64,000 bases of DNA from Lepas anatifera. Lineage: Eukaryota > Arthropoda > Thecostraca > Lepadidae. The DNA lies in assembly GCA_034440635.1 (NCBI GenBank), contig JAOTON010001073.1, positions 200,001-264,000 of the forward strand, given 5' to 3'. Each line of letters opens with the position of its first letter. The stretch's first letter is position 1. Position numbers and translations under genes: made by a program. The notes below the pieces were generated by a model. It worked only from the letters and a program-made list of their open reading frames with translations. It had not been told where the DNA came from and did no database searches. This document shows positions 11,634-22,260 of the stretch, one piece after another.

Positions 11634-12855
11634 GTGAAAAAAACGTCCAGCAGTGTTTGGAATCCCTAAATCAGACTTTCAAACATTCCGCTTCTCACGT
11701 CTCCACAGTCCTCCCATCCATTCCATCACGTGGCACGTGCTGCCCACATTACCACCGACCTCAAGCATAACTCTCAAACATGGCGCTTATCTATCGCAGA
11801 TGATGAGCCTGAACTGTGCCACCGAGCTGGTAACTGCCCTGGCTGCTTTCAGCACGTGCCAGAATATTGCTATGATTGGTCTACTAGACGGTTCATGGTG
11901 CTTCCAAATATGAAGAAATGTATCTATCGTATCACGTTTGCAATCTGTACACGTGACCCCATCTGGTTTGGAGATAGCATCTCACTGTTTGTGATATAGA
12001 CCGCGGGAAGAAAACGTGAAAAATAGACGGGAAATGAGCCAGCTCCAACTTATCCACAGTATGGAAGTTTTGCAGCGAAAACCACGCTTAACTTCGCATC
12101 ATTTCTAACTGTCCTCAATTTCTAATCAGTTTGAGCGCAAGTGTTTCGGATCGGTTGAAAGCGGAGACCTGGTAAGGAGACGCTTATCTCCTGTTCTTTG
12201 ACGTTTATTGGTGTCTTCATGTGAACGATATTTCAAATACATACTTGGAAAAATAAACCAGTTCTTGGAAATCTGTATTCTCCTGTTTGGACAGGAAATG
12301 GTAAACAACTCTATCTCACGCAGTGTCTGTTTTCTTTTGCACATATATTTATTTCGACAACCTACAGAACATTCCCAGGTTTCTCCAATCAAGAAGGGCC
12401 ATTCTGAAACCATCGTCACAATAAGCACAGCCACATCAAGTATATAACATAAGGCACATCACGGGTCAGTCATACAACAAGAGAGATAATTGTTCCCTCC
12501 GCACAAAAGCTCCAATGCAGCAGATATCTGCCAGAATATGATGTTTATTCTGGTATTGATCGCCAGTGCGGCTGGCTACTGTTGACCACCTCTCACCATC
12601 CACCTCACGTCTGGCAATCTGCGGCGCCCCCAAATCAACTCCACTCGGCCGGTCCTCGTCTTGAAACTGCGCTCCATCTCGGCCTGTTCAATTTCCGCGG
12701 GATTCGGCGCTGATTGAGCGCCGAAATCATAATGTGGTCTTCTGCCTGCTGCTGAGTATGCTCAGCACACAGCTGGTGGTCCGAGAACGTTAGATATTCA
12801 AGAGCGTGGATTTCTATCGTTGGTTGCCTTTGCGTGGCTTACCGGAAACTAGCCA
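11634..12855. other. no gene recognised
   Basis: Short frames of 60-100 codons only, with no recognisable domain or repeat. Confidence 0.45.
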
Positions 12856-12863
12856 ACACTGTA

Positions 12864-13249
12864 CAGTGGCGGATCCAAGGGGGGGCAAAAAGGCATTTGC
12901 CCCCAAATGGAAAAGCTTAGGGCAAAACTATGTTTTTGCCCCCCCAAAGTGATCGACCTCCTTTTCCCCCGACTCCTTTTTAGTTTATAGGCAATATTTT
13001 GGTGCTTCAACTCTCGACTTCAAAACAGAACCAGTTAAGTTCAGTGTAAATATTGGGCCTTCGACTGGAAAAAGGATCTTGAGTCCATATTTTTCTTCCC
13101 CTGATTTTCTTTTGCTTTTCGCCTCAAATACCCAAAATTTTACCGGCAAGGAATATTGTAGCGCAGCTTTTGCGGCGCGACGTTTTTTTGCTTTTCGACT
13201 TTTGACTTCTGGTTCCCCCTCCCAAACCCACCGGTTAGATCCGCCACTG
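12864..13249. mobile_element. hAT-like MITE, CAGTGGCGGATC family (386 bp)
   Basis: It begins CAGTGGCGGATCCAAGGGGG and ends TAGATCCGCCACTG, a 12-bp terminal inverted repeat. The 8-bp sequence ACACTGTA flanks it exactly at 12856-12863 and 13250-13257. The interior contains T-rich blocks that also occur in the copy at 57725-58228. No coding capacity. The ends and 8-bp duplication fit the hAT superfamily. Confidence 0.92.
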
Positions 13250-13257
13250 ACACTGTA

Positions 13258-15099
13258 CCTATATGCCATCCCTCGCCGAATGGGTATTAAGTATAGATAC
13301 ATATATTTTTAGATATATTTATGTATATGTATAGGTACATTTTTATTTTATGCATTATTTCTAAACAAAACAAACACTCTGATTGCCACATTCCACCAGG
13401 CCACTGGCTTGACTTATATTTTTTATTGTTCGGAGAACTCCCAATCGTCATCTGCTGTGGAACGCTTGAACTGTGACTGCCACTCGTTTATATATATCGG
13501 CACTGTTTCGGCTCCGGGGCGGCCCCCAAACACGTTTGGCAATAGTTCTACTTACTGCAGGACACTTCTTGCATAGATGTGAGCTAATGCATTGCTTGAG
13601 CTGCGCTACGTGACCCCAGCAGTTACTAATTAAGAACACTTGATATGCCAATGACCATCGTGATGGGCACCATTTAACTGTGTGACCTCTTTAACCAGCC
13701 GACTGTTACCATATATGTAATAATGAAATGCTCACAGCTTCGACCGTTTATCTTGATGGCCATCTTGTATCGATAGGGCGCCTTATTTGCACCGCCGACC
13801 TGTTGTACAATTAGTGCAGATGCCGATCACGTGAAGAGAAACGTCACCAGAGCCGCTAGAGAGGGGTTGGCTCGGCGCCGCGCGGCGGCGTGGAAACCGG
13901 CAGAGACTCGTCTCCGTTTCACTGCATGCACCCGGCCCCTATCCGATTGTCCTTTAACCCTTGCCCCAGGAGGAGGGGGTGGGTGTGTGGACACTCGCCC
14001 TGCAGAGTGAGTGGGCCTGCCATGGGATGTCCAAGATAGCCAGAAACTGGCGGTGCAGATTTCCACCTCACTTGACGCACCTTATTCTTAGTATTTTTTA
14101 AACGTTTCCCAAAATTGCAGGTTTGGTTTGGCGGGTCGGCTGACTTGGCCCCAAAATTCTAGTGGCACTTAAGCTGTGATAACGGTATTTATGTTTTGAC
14201 CGTAACATATCTTTTGGGATAGTTTCTACCACTAGGTGTCAGATCGGGCCATAAAGTCTCCATCAGAAATGTATGGAGAAAGCAGGAAATAGCCCGAAAT
14301 GGCCCTTTTCTGTAGAGACCTACAGTTTAGAATAACACTCTCTCCTAGATAGAAAAATATTGGTATCTTAAGCTATTCTCTAAGGTCAAGTTGAAATTTT
14401 CGACTTGTGATTTCTAAAAAAATCATAGGTGACTTCTTGCGTAACCTTTTTGGCTGGGGTCAGTAATTTTCTAGAGAACAGCGAAGAACTTTTATTTTAT
14501 ATAATTGTGTACGTATTGCCATTGCCAGTCGTTTGATATTTATAATGACCATATCGGTCCAAACGATGGCCTTGGGCCTGGAATCTAACGATGCCTATAA
14601 ATTGGCAGGCCAGTATGGACAGATCTGGACGCAAACAAGCTGTGTCGGGCAGTGACGCGATTGGACCGTGTTATGCCCGTCGGGCTGTCTGCGGCTGTCG
14701 CTGACGCGCCTCCTCGCCAAATGCCCGGAGGGCGTTCCGGGCTGGCCGAGGTCAGGAGTGTAACGTGCGAACGAAGCGTACAGCTGGAAGGAGACGCCGC
14801 CGGCGCGGGAATCCGGCGTCGTGTGTATCGCCACACGAGGGTTATGTGATTGTGAAGAGCTATCATGTAGATTCTAAATAGAAGGAGACAGCAGGAACGA
14901 GACATTGTACACACAGATCGAACGATGCACTATACAACCGTCGGGGCGAGTTCTCTTTGTCGTTCCTTCAGACAGGCTTCACAGAACACAAATATCGGCA
15001 TCGCTTTTTTCCTTGAGGGGAGTCGACAGCAGACAGGAATCACTAATATCGCATGTCGGACACAATACTACTTGTGCTAACGAGTCCTGTGCAGAGGCT
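13258..15099. other. no gene recognised; GC-rich patches
   Basis: CpG-rich patches lie around 13850-14010 and 14640-14830, separated by AT-rich spacer. Open frames overlap on both strands without a recognisable product. Parts could be 5' exons or promoters of unannotated genes, but nothing decides it. Confidence 0.35.
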
Positions 15100-15894
15100 T
15101 TAAAGGGAGAGTCGCACTTTTACAATGGGTTTTGAACTGAGATAGCAGTTTTGTAGGGCGTGTTGAGAAACCACTATTGACACATTTAATTTTGCTCTAA
15201 GCTCTCGGTATAAAATTTCCGCCATATTTAGAGTTCAAGGTAAAGTAAGTTCAAATTTCAAAGTAGTGCCTTATTTCAAACTGAAGGAATACCTTCCATA
15301 TGGTTGCACTTTAGTTGCAGATTATAATCTGACTGGTCGTAAGCCCTTAGCCTCGCCCAATCCCTGAAAATACCATGCTAGCGGGTGAACCAGCGTGCAA
15401 TACGCCTTTCCCGTACTTGCCAAAACAAGTATCAATTATTTTTGTCAAAATCCAACTCATTCACGACCGCCATAGCGCCATCTGTCTTTCAGTTTTTACA
15501 CCAGTGATTAAGACCGAGAATGGACGGCCAGACTAGAGTACGATTGCCGTGGATATTGAACAAATATGAAACTGATGGTGAGATCGGACGTACTCGGCGG
15601 AAAATTGGTTGTGGGTCATGCGATTATTTCACCATGCATTTGAATAGTCCCCGCATGTGATTTTTGGCATGCGGAAATGTTGTGAATGGGCCTTTACAGC
15701 GAGTCCATGATCAATTTTTGAGATTTCGCTGATTATTAAGTATTACTTTGATGACATCATATAATGCTAGAAAAGAGGATATGTTTCTGTTTTTAGCGTA
15801 TGAAGTGGGAAAAATACTGTTTTCTGATTTTCAGACCTCTCTTCCTCTAAATTATTCTCTTTAGAATTTCGACGAAGCGGTCCATTCCCTTTAA
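15100..15894 (+). mobile_element. TTAA-flanked MITE, long diverged relative (795 bp)
   Basis: The ends are TTAAAGGGAGAGTCGCAC and, reversed, TTAAAGGGAATGGACCGC. The left subterminal region has GAACTGAGATAGC..GTTTTGTA..GGCGTGTTGAGAAACC, the same order as in the reversed copy at 18076-18534. The interior differs and is longer, so this is an older or composite member. Confidence 0.55.
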
Positions 15895-16191
15895 CTCTGG
15901 TCCTTGTGCCGGGGACTGGTGCCGGGGACGGGAGCTAATTCCCCTGCCGGGCACTGGTTGTGTTTGCAGATGCCCCTTTGCCATCCTAATGCTGCAAGAT
16001 TCTCCAGTAGATAAATAACTTTTTAGAAATGTGAGACCAGATCTCCAGGAAAACTCTGCCATGGCTGGGAAAGGCCCAATGCTAGAAGGAAGCAGAAACC
16101 GGAAATCAAAGACAGGCTATTATTTCCAATCAGTTTATTGATCTATAAAAAGAGCAGCTTGCAAACACTTCGAATTCGTTTAATACGCGCA

Positions 16192-16720
16192 TTAACGGGG
16201 GGCGGGTACCCGCCCCCTCGGGTTTTTCGGAAACAGCAAAAAAAAAAAAAAACGGTGGCGCGTACGCGCCACCGTACTTGCCATCCCTTTTCTTACATCA
16301 TTTTTACAAATTTTGTCAAAATTTTAAGCTAAGGGCATCTCAAGTCAGGTCACCAGTACAGGTCAAGTGACCTGACCTCAAAAAAAGTTTAAGACAGCAT
16401 AAGTCGGAACAGGGTGAACTTATATGATTGCAACTAAAATCACATAATGGGCCTACCGAGTTCTCTAAAATATGTTCCTGTATTTTTGATATCGATGACC
16501 GAAGGTCAGGTACGAACCATGATCTCTCCATTGGAAATACATGGGAAAAAGGTTTTTAACCGAATAACTCAGTAACGGCTGGTGATTGAGCGTTTATTTT
16601 GATTGCATTATATTTGCCTTGTCTTTGCGGTGCTATTGATATTCATTTTTCCTAATTCGACCTTGACCTGACATCAGGTCAGGGCAAATCCTTGATTTGT
16701 CCTAGCAAGATCATGTTATA
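16192..16720 (+). mobile_element. TTAA-flanked element, family 2, partial copy
   Basis: It starts TTAACGGGG with the 20-bp palindrome GGGGGCGGGTACCCGCCCCC at 16198-16217, an A14 run and a second 24-bp perfect palindrome at 16252-16275. From about 16330 it matches 55980-56200, including GGTCAAGTGACCT and the AGGTCAGGTACGAACCATGA block. The right end is not recognisable. Non-coding. Confidence 0.6.
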
Positions 16721-16865
16721 TATCATTCATATTATTATATTATATCATATCTAAATTCCAGTTGACTTCGTAATTTTGTATTACAAAGCCTTCACGATAT
16801 GCTCTTTCAAGCCAGCAGGTTCGAAGAGTCGAGGATGGGCACCATCAATTAAGGTGACACTGGCT

Positions 16866-17108
16866 TTACACTCCACATTTGTTCTTGCATTCCTCGAGTG
16901 TATTGAACCTGTTGCCATTTCCTTTGCATCCGCCGTAGATGAACTTCTTACAGAGGCCACTAGTAGAGTTGAAGTAGTAACGTGGAAAGTACGCATAACA
17001 TGGTCCTGGCTGCGGTGGCAGATCGCAGACGCTGGTCGTGTCGGAGGCTGCGCAGAACACAGCCAGCAGCAGCAGAGTCACTGTCAGCAGCTGACTTGTC
17101 AGTCTCAT
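16866..17108 (-). CDS. secreted single-domain Kunitz/BPTI protease inhibitor
   Basis: The 80-residue product should be secreted and block serine proteases of the S1 family by inserting its reactive loop into the active site. Residues 1 to about 20 ([20 protein letters not shown]) form a signal peptide. The remainder is one Kunitz domain with all six cysteines at standard spacing (8, 15, 7, 12 and 3 residues between successive cysteines). It has the family motifs [13 protein letters not shown] and [13 protein letters not shown], then stops two residues after the last cysteine. The P1 position just after the second cysteine is Tyr, which by analogy favours chymotrypsin- or elastase-like targets over trypsin. 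NST is a possible glycosylation site. An in-frame upstream ATG at 17160-17162 would add 18 polar residues before the signal peptide, so the inner ATG is preferred. There is no intron in the domain. The core promoter lies at 17277-17312. Confidence 0.9.
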   Translation of the reverse strand: MRLTSQLLTVTLLLLAVFCAASDTTSVCDLPPQPGPCYAYFPRYYFNSTSGLCKKFIYGGCKGNGNRFNTLEECKNKCGV

Positions 17109-17276
17109 GCTCGTGGCCGACTGTCTCACTTCTGGTTGAACGTCCCGGTGGAGGCTCATCACCCGGTGGATGTCTAGTTGATCAATCGCCTGAACAGAAA
17201 ATCACAGCCAGTAGAGCTCTATGTAACTTGCAGCTGTGTTCGTAGCACATAAGCGATGACCGCTGTGTGTCGCGAT

Positions 17277-17312
17277 ACTGACGAGCCGAAAACAGTTTCG
17301 GCCCCCTATATA
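17277..17312 (-). promoter_or_regulatory. core promoter of the Kunitz gene (TATA + TCAGT initiator)
   Basis: On the minus strand TATATAGG (17312-17305) is followed by TCAGT (17281-17277). This puts the initiator A at 17279, 31-33 bases after the TATA start. TCAGT is the common arthropod initiator. The predicted leader is about 170 bases to the ATG at 17108. A CACGTG E-box lies about 10 bases upstream of the TATA box. Confidence 0.65.
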
Positions 17313-17399
17313 ATGCCGCCCACGTGTCTGGGCGGGTGAGGTGAGCGGTGAGTGGAGGGCAAGATGGAGTTATCCACTTATCCAACCAACTCATCTCCC

Positions 17400-18075
17400 C
17401 GCCTACTTTGGCAACGCACTGAACACTTCCTTACACAAAGGTTTGCCATTTTGTCAGCCTTCTCGTGAATCTATCACCTGGGTCTGCCTTTGCTAGACTA
17501 GGTGTGACAGATGCTAAATAACATTTCATCGCAGCTCAACATTTCAACTCTGACATGGATCAGACCAAACTGGGACACGCGAGGTGAAAAATGGACATTA
17601 ATCTCAACCAATTGTTTTCTCGCACACGGAAAAAACACATACAAGTTATATTTGGAGCAGTGTAGATGAATTTAAGTTGGCTACTGGGGCATGGCAAGAA
17701 AGGGCTCCAGTTCTCAGCTATTTATGGACCATGCTTGGGCAGAAAATGGAAGACAGCTTATCACGACAGGTCCCGAACCGCACCCCTGTACCATGTTGTC
17801 TGCCCTGCATTAACTCTGCTTTGCCGTTTTTCACTTGTGCGTTTTCCGTGGAAATAGTATTTCGTTCATGCCCCATATTGCCACAAATAACAGGGCTCTA
17901 GAAGCCGAGTTACACCCTGATTTTGTCGGCCTCATTTTAGAAGAGCACAATCACCTTAAACATTGTTTAGAAATTACGTCATAACCCGTTGAACTGACCT
18001 GACCTGATGTCAAAATTTATTCATAGGTTGTCAAATTGATCTCCCTAGAGGCCTGTAACACGACGAGCGTCTCAT
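17400..18075. other. no gene recognised
   Basis: Spacer between the Kunitz promoter and the next MITE, with only short overlapping frames. Confidence 0.45.
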
Positions 18076-18534
18076 TTAAAGGGAATATGGCACCTTCACA
18101 ACGTGATTTTAACTGAGATAGCCAAGTTGTAAAGCAGGTCGGAAAACCCGGTACTCCATATTTCATTTGTCTTGGAACTCGATATTTCCGTAGAAAAAAG
18201 CTAAAACCTACCTGACACCAGCCCCCTTCAGCCCCCCGTCGCCGGCGGCCATTGTTGTGAGCTACTGGTGTGACGACATATGCTGACATCACGATGAGCA
18301 TCCGCCAATCGAAGCCCTTGAAGCATTTCAAGTATGGTAGTGGTTGCCAGATCGTGACATCATCCACAGGCTGATATTTATTTCTTTTGTTAGAGGAGCA
18401 TTTTTAAAAACCAAATATTGAGCTTATTGTCCATTTTTTCAGAGAAATCATGAGTGGTTTCATTATTTTTGACTAAAAGTACGCCTAATTACACTAAATT
18501 CCAGGTTTCGACCAAGGTGCCACATTCCCTTTAA
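18076..18534 (-). mobile_element. TTAA-flanked 0.46-kb MITE, copy 2 (reversed)
   Basis: The edges are TTAAAGGGAATATGGCACC and GGTGCCACATTCCCTTTAA. The interior is the reverse complement of 11174-11633. The CRE is changed by one base (TGACATCA when read on the plus strand), while CCAAT (read on plus) and the donor-like CAG/GTAGGT (on minus) are kept. Confidence 0.88.
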
Positions 18535-19979
18535 ATATACTCGGAATCATTCGCGAAAAACGGAGGGGTGCGATCGGACCTCCAGGCGGTGAACGGTTAA
18601 CAGTCCCACCTGAAAAGACGAAACAAGTCAAGCCAAAATGAAAACCATTCTTCATAACTACAACGTGAAAGGGGGTAACAATGCGTCATCTTTTGTTCAG
18701 TGGCTATAGAGGAGTTGAAGACTTCGAGAAGGCTTCGTGAGCTCCGTATTTTTCTCGACGGCTATAGGGTAATTGAAGATTTTGAAAAAGTTTCATGAGC
18801 TCCGTACCGATTTAGGCGATTGACGACCTCGAAAATTGGCGCGTGGTGAAGTCGGTACCCGCACGGTGGGATGACGCAGCTTGTGTAACGACGGTCGGGG
18901 CCAAGTTGAAATATTCAGAAACACCATTGACGAATGCAGTTACTAGTTAGTTTGAAAGTTTTTATGATTGCTAAGATTGATGGACAGAATGCAGCAATTT
19001 AATGCTTACAGAAGAATATGTCCATATTATGCGATGCTCTGGTCCGCTCACTTCCAGTGTTTACAGGATAGGAGGGACCGCTATTCTATCTGAGCCATAA
19101 ATTAAGTTGATACTTAATATTGTAACAATTGTTACGGTAACAATTATTACGGTCTACCGTGCGTATCCTAACAAGAATTGGGCGCGAAATAACCACGTGA
19201 TAGAACTGCCCTAAAAGGTGAAATACCAAGAACAAAACAAATATAATTTGCTACTACCTTTCCCTTCGCAGTTTATACATTTTAGAGGAATATTGGCCAG
19301 TAAATGAATTTGCTGGAGAGTCATGATTCAAGGGGAGGTCAGGGTTGGAGTAGAAGCTAACCAGAAAACAGTCAATCCTTGGAAGAGAGCCTTGTTGGCT
19401 TGTGTTTAGCTTTCTGGCAGGCCACGCATCAACAGCTCGACTCCAAGGCAAACACTCGTCTTTCAGTGCACCTCAGCATGGCCGCTAATAATCCAGTCTT
19501 CGAGGTCTGGGTGAGGGTCCGGTGAGCCGTGGGCAAACATGGCTCAGCGCAGCGCTCGCACATTCGACCCTCCTTTATCGGGAACTCAGCTTCTTCAGCC
19601 GATGTAGACCTTACGTTTTGCAGGGGATAATAAGTTACGGGTTTCGCGTCTAGCATTAAGAAAACGTCGCTATCGATGGAAACGGGTGCTTCTTGAAGCA
19701 AATATGTATTTCTCAACTCGTGGCTAACCCTGGATCGGAGCCTTGATGCATCGGTCACGTGACGCGTCTGTCGTTTAACAGACTCCCTGGCCAGGCCAAA
19801 AAGGGATTTTATCGCGTTTCTTCAGCTGTTCGTCTTTATCAATCATGTCGCGAATAGGCTGACTCCAGAAAAGGAGAAGCCCCAAATTCTGAAACATTGG
19901 AACAGAGTAAGGCAGGCGGAAAAAATGTAAACACTTAGGATACACTCATCAAATATTCATACCAGCATAGTACGAGCGG
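18535..19979. other. no gene recognised; one short local duplication
   Basis: Around 18700-18815 a segment of about 55 bases (GGCTATAG..TTGAAGA..GAG CTCCGTA) is repeated once with a 58-base offset and several differences. I see nothing else. Confidence 0.4.
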
Positions 19980-19983
19980 CGCC

Positions 19984-20275
19984 TTGAAGGGAATGTGTCA
20001 CCTGCATAATGTGATTTGAACTGAAATAGCCGTGTGATACAGCATGCCAGGAAACTACTTGGTCAATGTTTCATTTGTCTATGAACTTACTGTTTGCGTT
20101 AAAAAGAGATAAAGTTCACCACTGTTGACCGCGTTCTCCCCGGATGGTCACGTGGCATGTGGTGACCTTGGGGGAAATTGAGGTAAAACTGGAGCCCCGC
20201 TGCGTGAACCAATTTGTCGTGCTTGAATCTCTTTAAAACCTACGTGCTACACGCGATTTTGATACTGGCGGCTAT
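19984..20275 (+). mobile_element. fragment of the TTAAAGGGAATG MITE family
   Basis: TTGAAGGGAATGTGTCACC, then GTGATTTGAACTGAAATAGCC and GGAAACTACTTGGTCAATGTTTCATTTGTC, match the end region of the 0.46-kb family. The copy is diverged and lacks a right end. Confidence 0.45.
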
Positions 20276-20285
20276 AAGTACGTAT

Positions 20286-20291
20286 GTATAC

Positions 20292-20336
<45 letters not shown>
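20286..20336. repeat. (TA)n microsatellite
   Basis: About 25 TA units, possibly inserted into or grown from the MITE fragment before it. Confidence 0.95.
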
Positions 20337-20338
<2 letters not shown>

Positions 20339-20509
20339 CCAACTTGTATGGGGGGCCCTTATTGTTGCCGGAGAGTGAATGCGGTTTTATTAACCTATCA
20401 AGTGTAGAGCTCACAGAAAAAACAGCCTGGAGTCCTTAACCTCGGCTTGAGCTGCCATCTGCAGCCCAGGTTTAGTATAGCTGATAAGAAAGCGGAAATG
20501 GAAGTATTT

Positions 20510-21556
20510 TTCAGGATATCGAAAACCTAGAAAAGAATGGCAAAGTAGAAGCGAACCCGAACATCAAAGACAGACTATTAGGCGAGAGCATTATCCAACG
20601 AATCACAAAGCTAGTAAAATTCTAACGTAAGAACACAGAAGCAGGGGCGGACGCAGACCCGAGTTTTGGGAGGGTGGCATATATATATAAACCCATGTCT
20701 GCCTCTCATCCTAGGGGGAGGGGGGCGGGAGCGAATTTTTTTGCTCTACAGACCTAGTGTAAACACCTTTTTTCAAAAAATTTCCGGCGTTTGGGGGCCA
20801 AAAGATAGTTTGGCCCCCTCCAGCGCTTTGGGGGCGCCATGGCTGGAATGGCCCCCCTGCGTCCACCAATGCATAGAAGCTGCTAAGGAACTGCGCAACA
20901 ACAACAATATAATAATAAGGCGAGCAGACAAGTCTACCATTTACGTCGTTCTAGACCGTGAGGAATATATGACTAAGATGGACAATATATTAACGGATAA
21001 AACGAAGTTTAAACCAATCTCAAAGGACACGACAGCCCAACTAAAAGCCAAAGTGAACAGCATCATAAAAAGCGCCAATGCCTTGGCAGGTGGAGTGCAC
21101 TTTGAGCCGATAGTTGGTGAATACCAGCCCGGACACGCCTATGAGTATGTAAAGATCTATAAGACGGGAAACCCACTGCTCCCAATCATATCACAGTGTC
21201 CTACTCCTATATACAACATCGCAAAAAGACTGAACAAATTCATCGCTTCATATTTATCAAAGGAGTTCGCATTGAAATCAACAGATGAGTTCACAAACAT
21301 CCTGAGGACTAATCGCCCTAGGGGAATATTGACATCACTTGAAGTGGAATCACTGTTCACAAATGTTCCGGTTACTGAAACCATTGACATTATCCTCGAA
21401 TACGTGTATAACCACCCAGAATTGCTACCACCAAACCTGCCTCCTTACATCATGAAGAGCCTGCTGAAGGCTTGCACATTCCGAGCCTCTGTTTAGGTTT
21501 AGAGACCCCAATACCCAGCTCTACAGCCAGATTGATGGTGTTGCGATGGGGTCACC
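20510..21556 (+). pseudogene. Penelope-like retroelement, reverse transcriptase fragment (interrupted)
   Basis: Two coding pieces of one Penelope-like element flank an inserted MITE (20642-20871). Upstream, about 20510-20620 reads DIENLEKNGKVEANPNIKDR and then hits a stop. Downstream, from about 20875, come family motifs: RRADKSTIYVVLDREEY, PIISQCPTPIYNIAKRLNKF and SLEVESLFTNVPVTETIDII, the first catalytic block of this reverse transcriptase type. Just after, a frame change precedes DGVAMGSP, where the sequence is cut by another insertion at 21559. The catalytic YxDD block and the GIY-YIG endonuclease are missing, so this copy is dead. The open frame beginning at 20666 is partly translated MITE sequence and is not the real start. 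Confidence 0.85.
20642..20871. mobile_element. hAT-like MITE, GGCGGACGCAG family (230 bp), inside the Penelope copy
   Basis: The ends are CAGGGGCGGACGCAG and, reversed, CATTGGTGGACGCAG. The flanking 8-mers are CACAGAAG (20634-20641) and CATAGAAG (20872-20879), one mismatch apart. The inside carries GACCTAGTG and AGTTTGGCCCCC, shared with the copy ending at 60756. It inserted after the Penelope element was already in place. Confidence 0.82.
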
Positions 21557-21558
21557 AC

Positions 21559-22260
21559 CAGAGTTGTGCGACTCGCGAGTCAGAGTCGGAGTTTAACTCC
21601 ACTTCCGACTCATTTGACTCTGAGTTGAGTTGAGTTGAGTCGAAAAAATTAGACGAGTGAGTTGAGTTGAGTTGAGTCAGTTCACAACACATCAATGAGT
21701 TGAGGTGAGTTGAGTTGTGAAGACAGCGAGTCAAATGAGTTGACGAAAAAAGTTGGCTCAACAGGTAAACATGTTGTCAAGTAAAAGTGTCTGAATTTGC
21801 CTACCTTTTGCAAACATCCTTTGACCTCCTTTAAAACATTTTCCCCCAGTGTTTCAATTGTTTAAATCAAAGTTTCAATTTGTTTCAATAAACCAATAAT
21901 TCTATGGTTCAATTGCTTATCTTAAAGGCCGATCCGGTCTGGAGGAATCCCCTAAGCACGAATAATACATACACTCAAAAATTAAACAGGTTCCTATCAC
22001 TGGCTTTGAAGTGGTGGAACGCACTACAAAATACATTTCAAAACTCTCAAAAACTTCTCATCTTCAATACTTAATATTACTTCTTTACGTTAAACACTCT
22101 AACAACACGCGTCGTCGTTGCTGATTGTGATTGTTGTCGTCAGTGGTGGTTTTCTGAGAATAGTGTGCGCCATTGCTGTCTTTGAAAAACAATTTCAGCC
22201 GAGTATGGGTTCAAGCTTAACTAGCCTCAAGGCAAAAGTGTAAATATCACGTGATAGTTC
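21559..22260 (-). mobile_element. CTCAA-repeat element (hAT-like end), copy 2, inside the Penelope copy
   Basis: It starts CAGAGTTGTGCGACTCGCGA exactly where the reverse transcriptase reading is lost. It is the reverse complement of 10060-10768, including the (TGAGT)n tract at about 21620-21720 and GCGCCATTGCTGTCTTTGAA at 22168 onward. The base before it is the end of GTCACCAC, a candidate 8-bp duplication, but I could not find the other side. The right edge is approximate. Confidence 0.62.
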
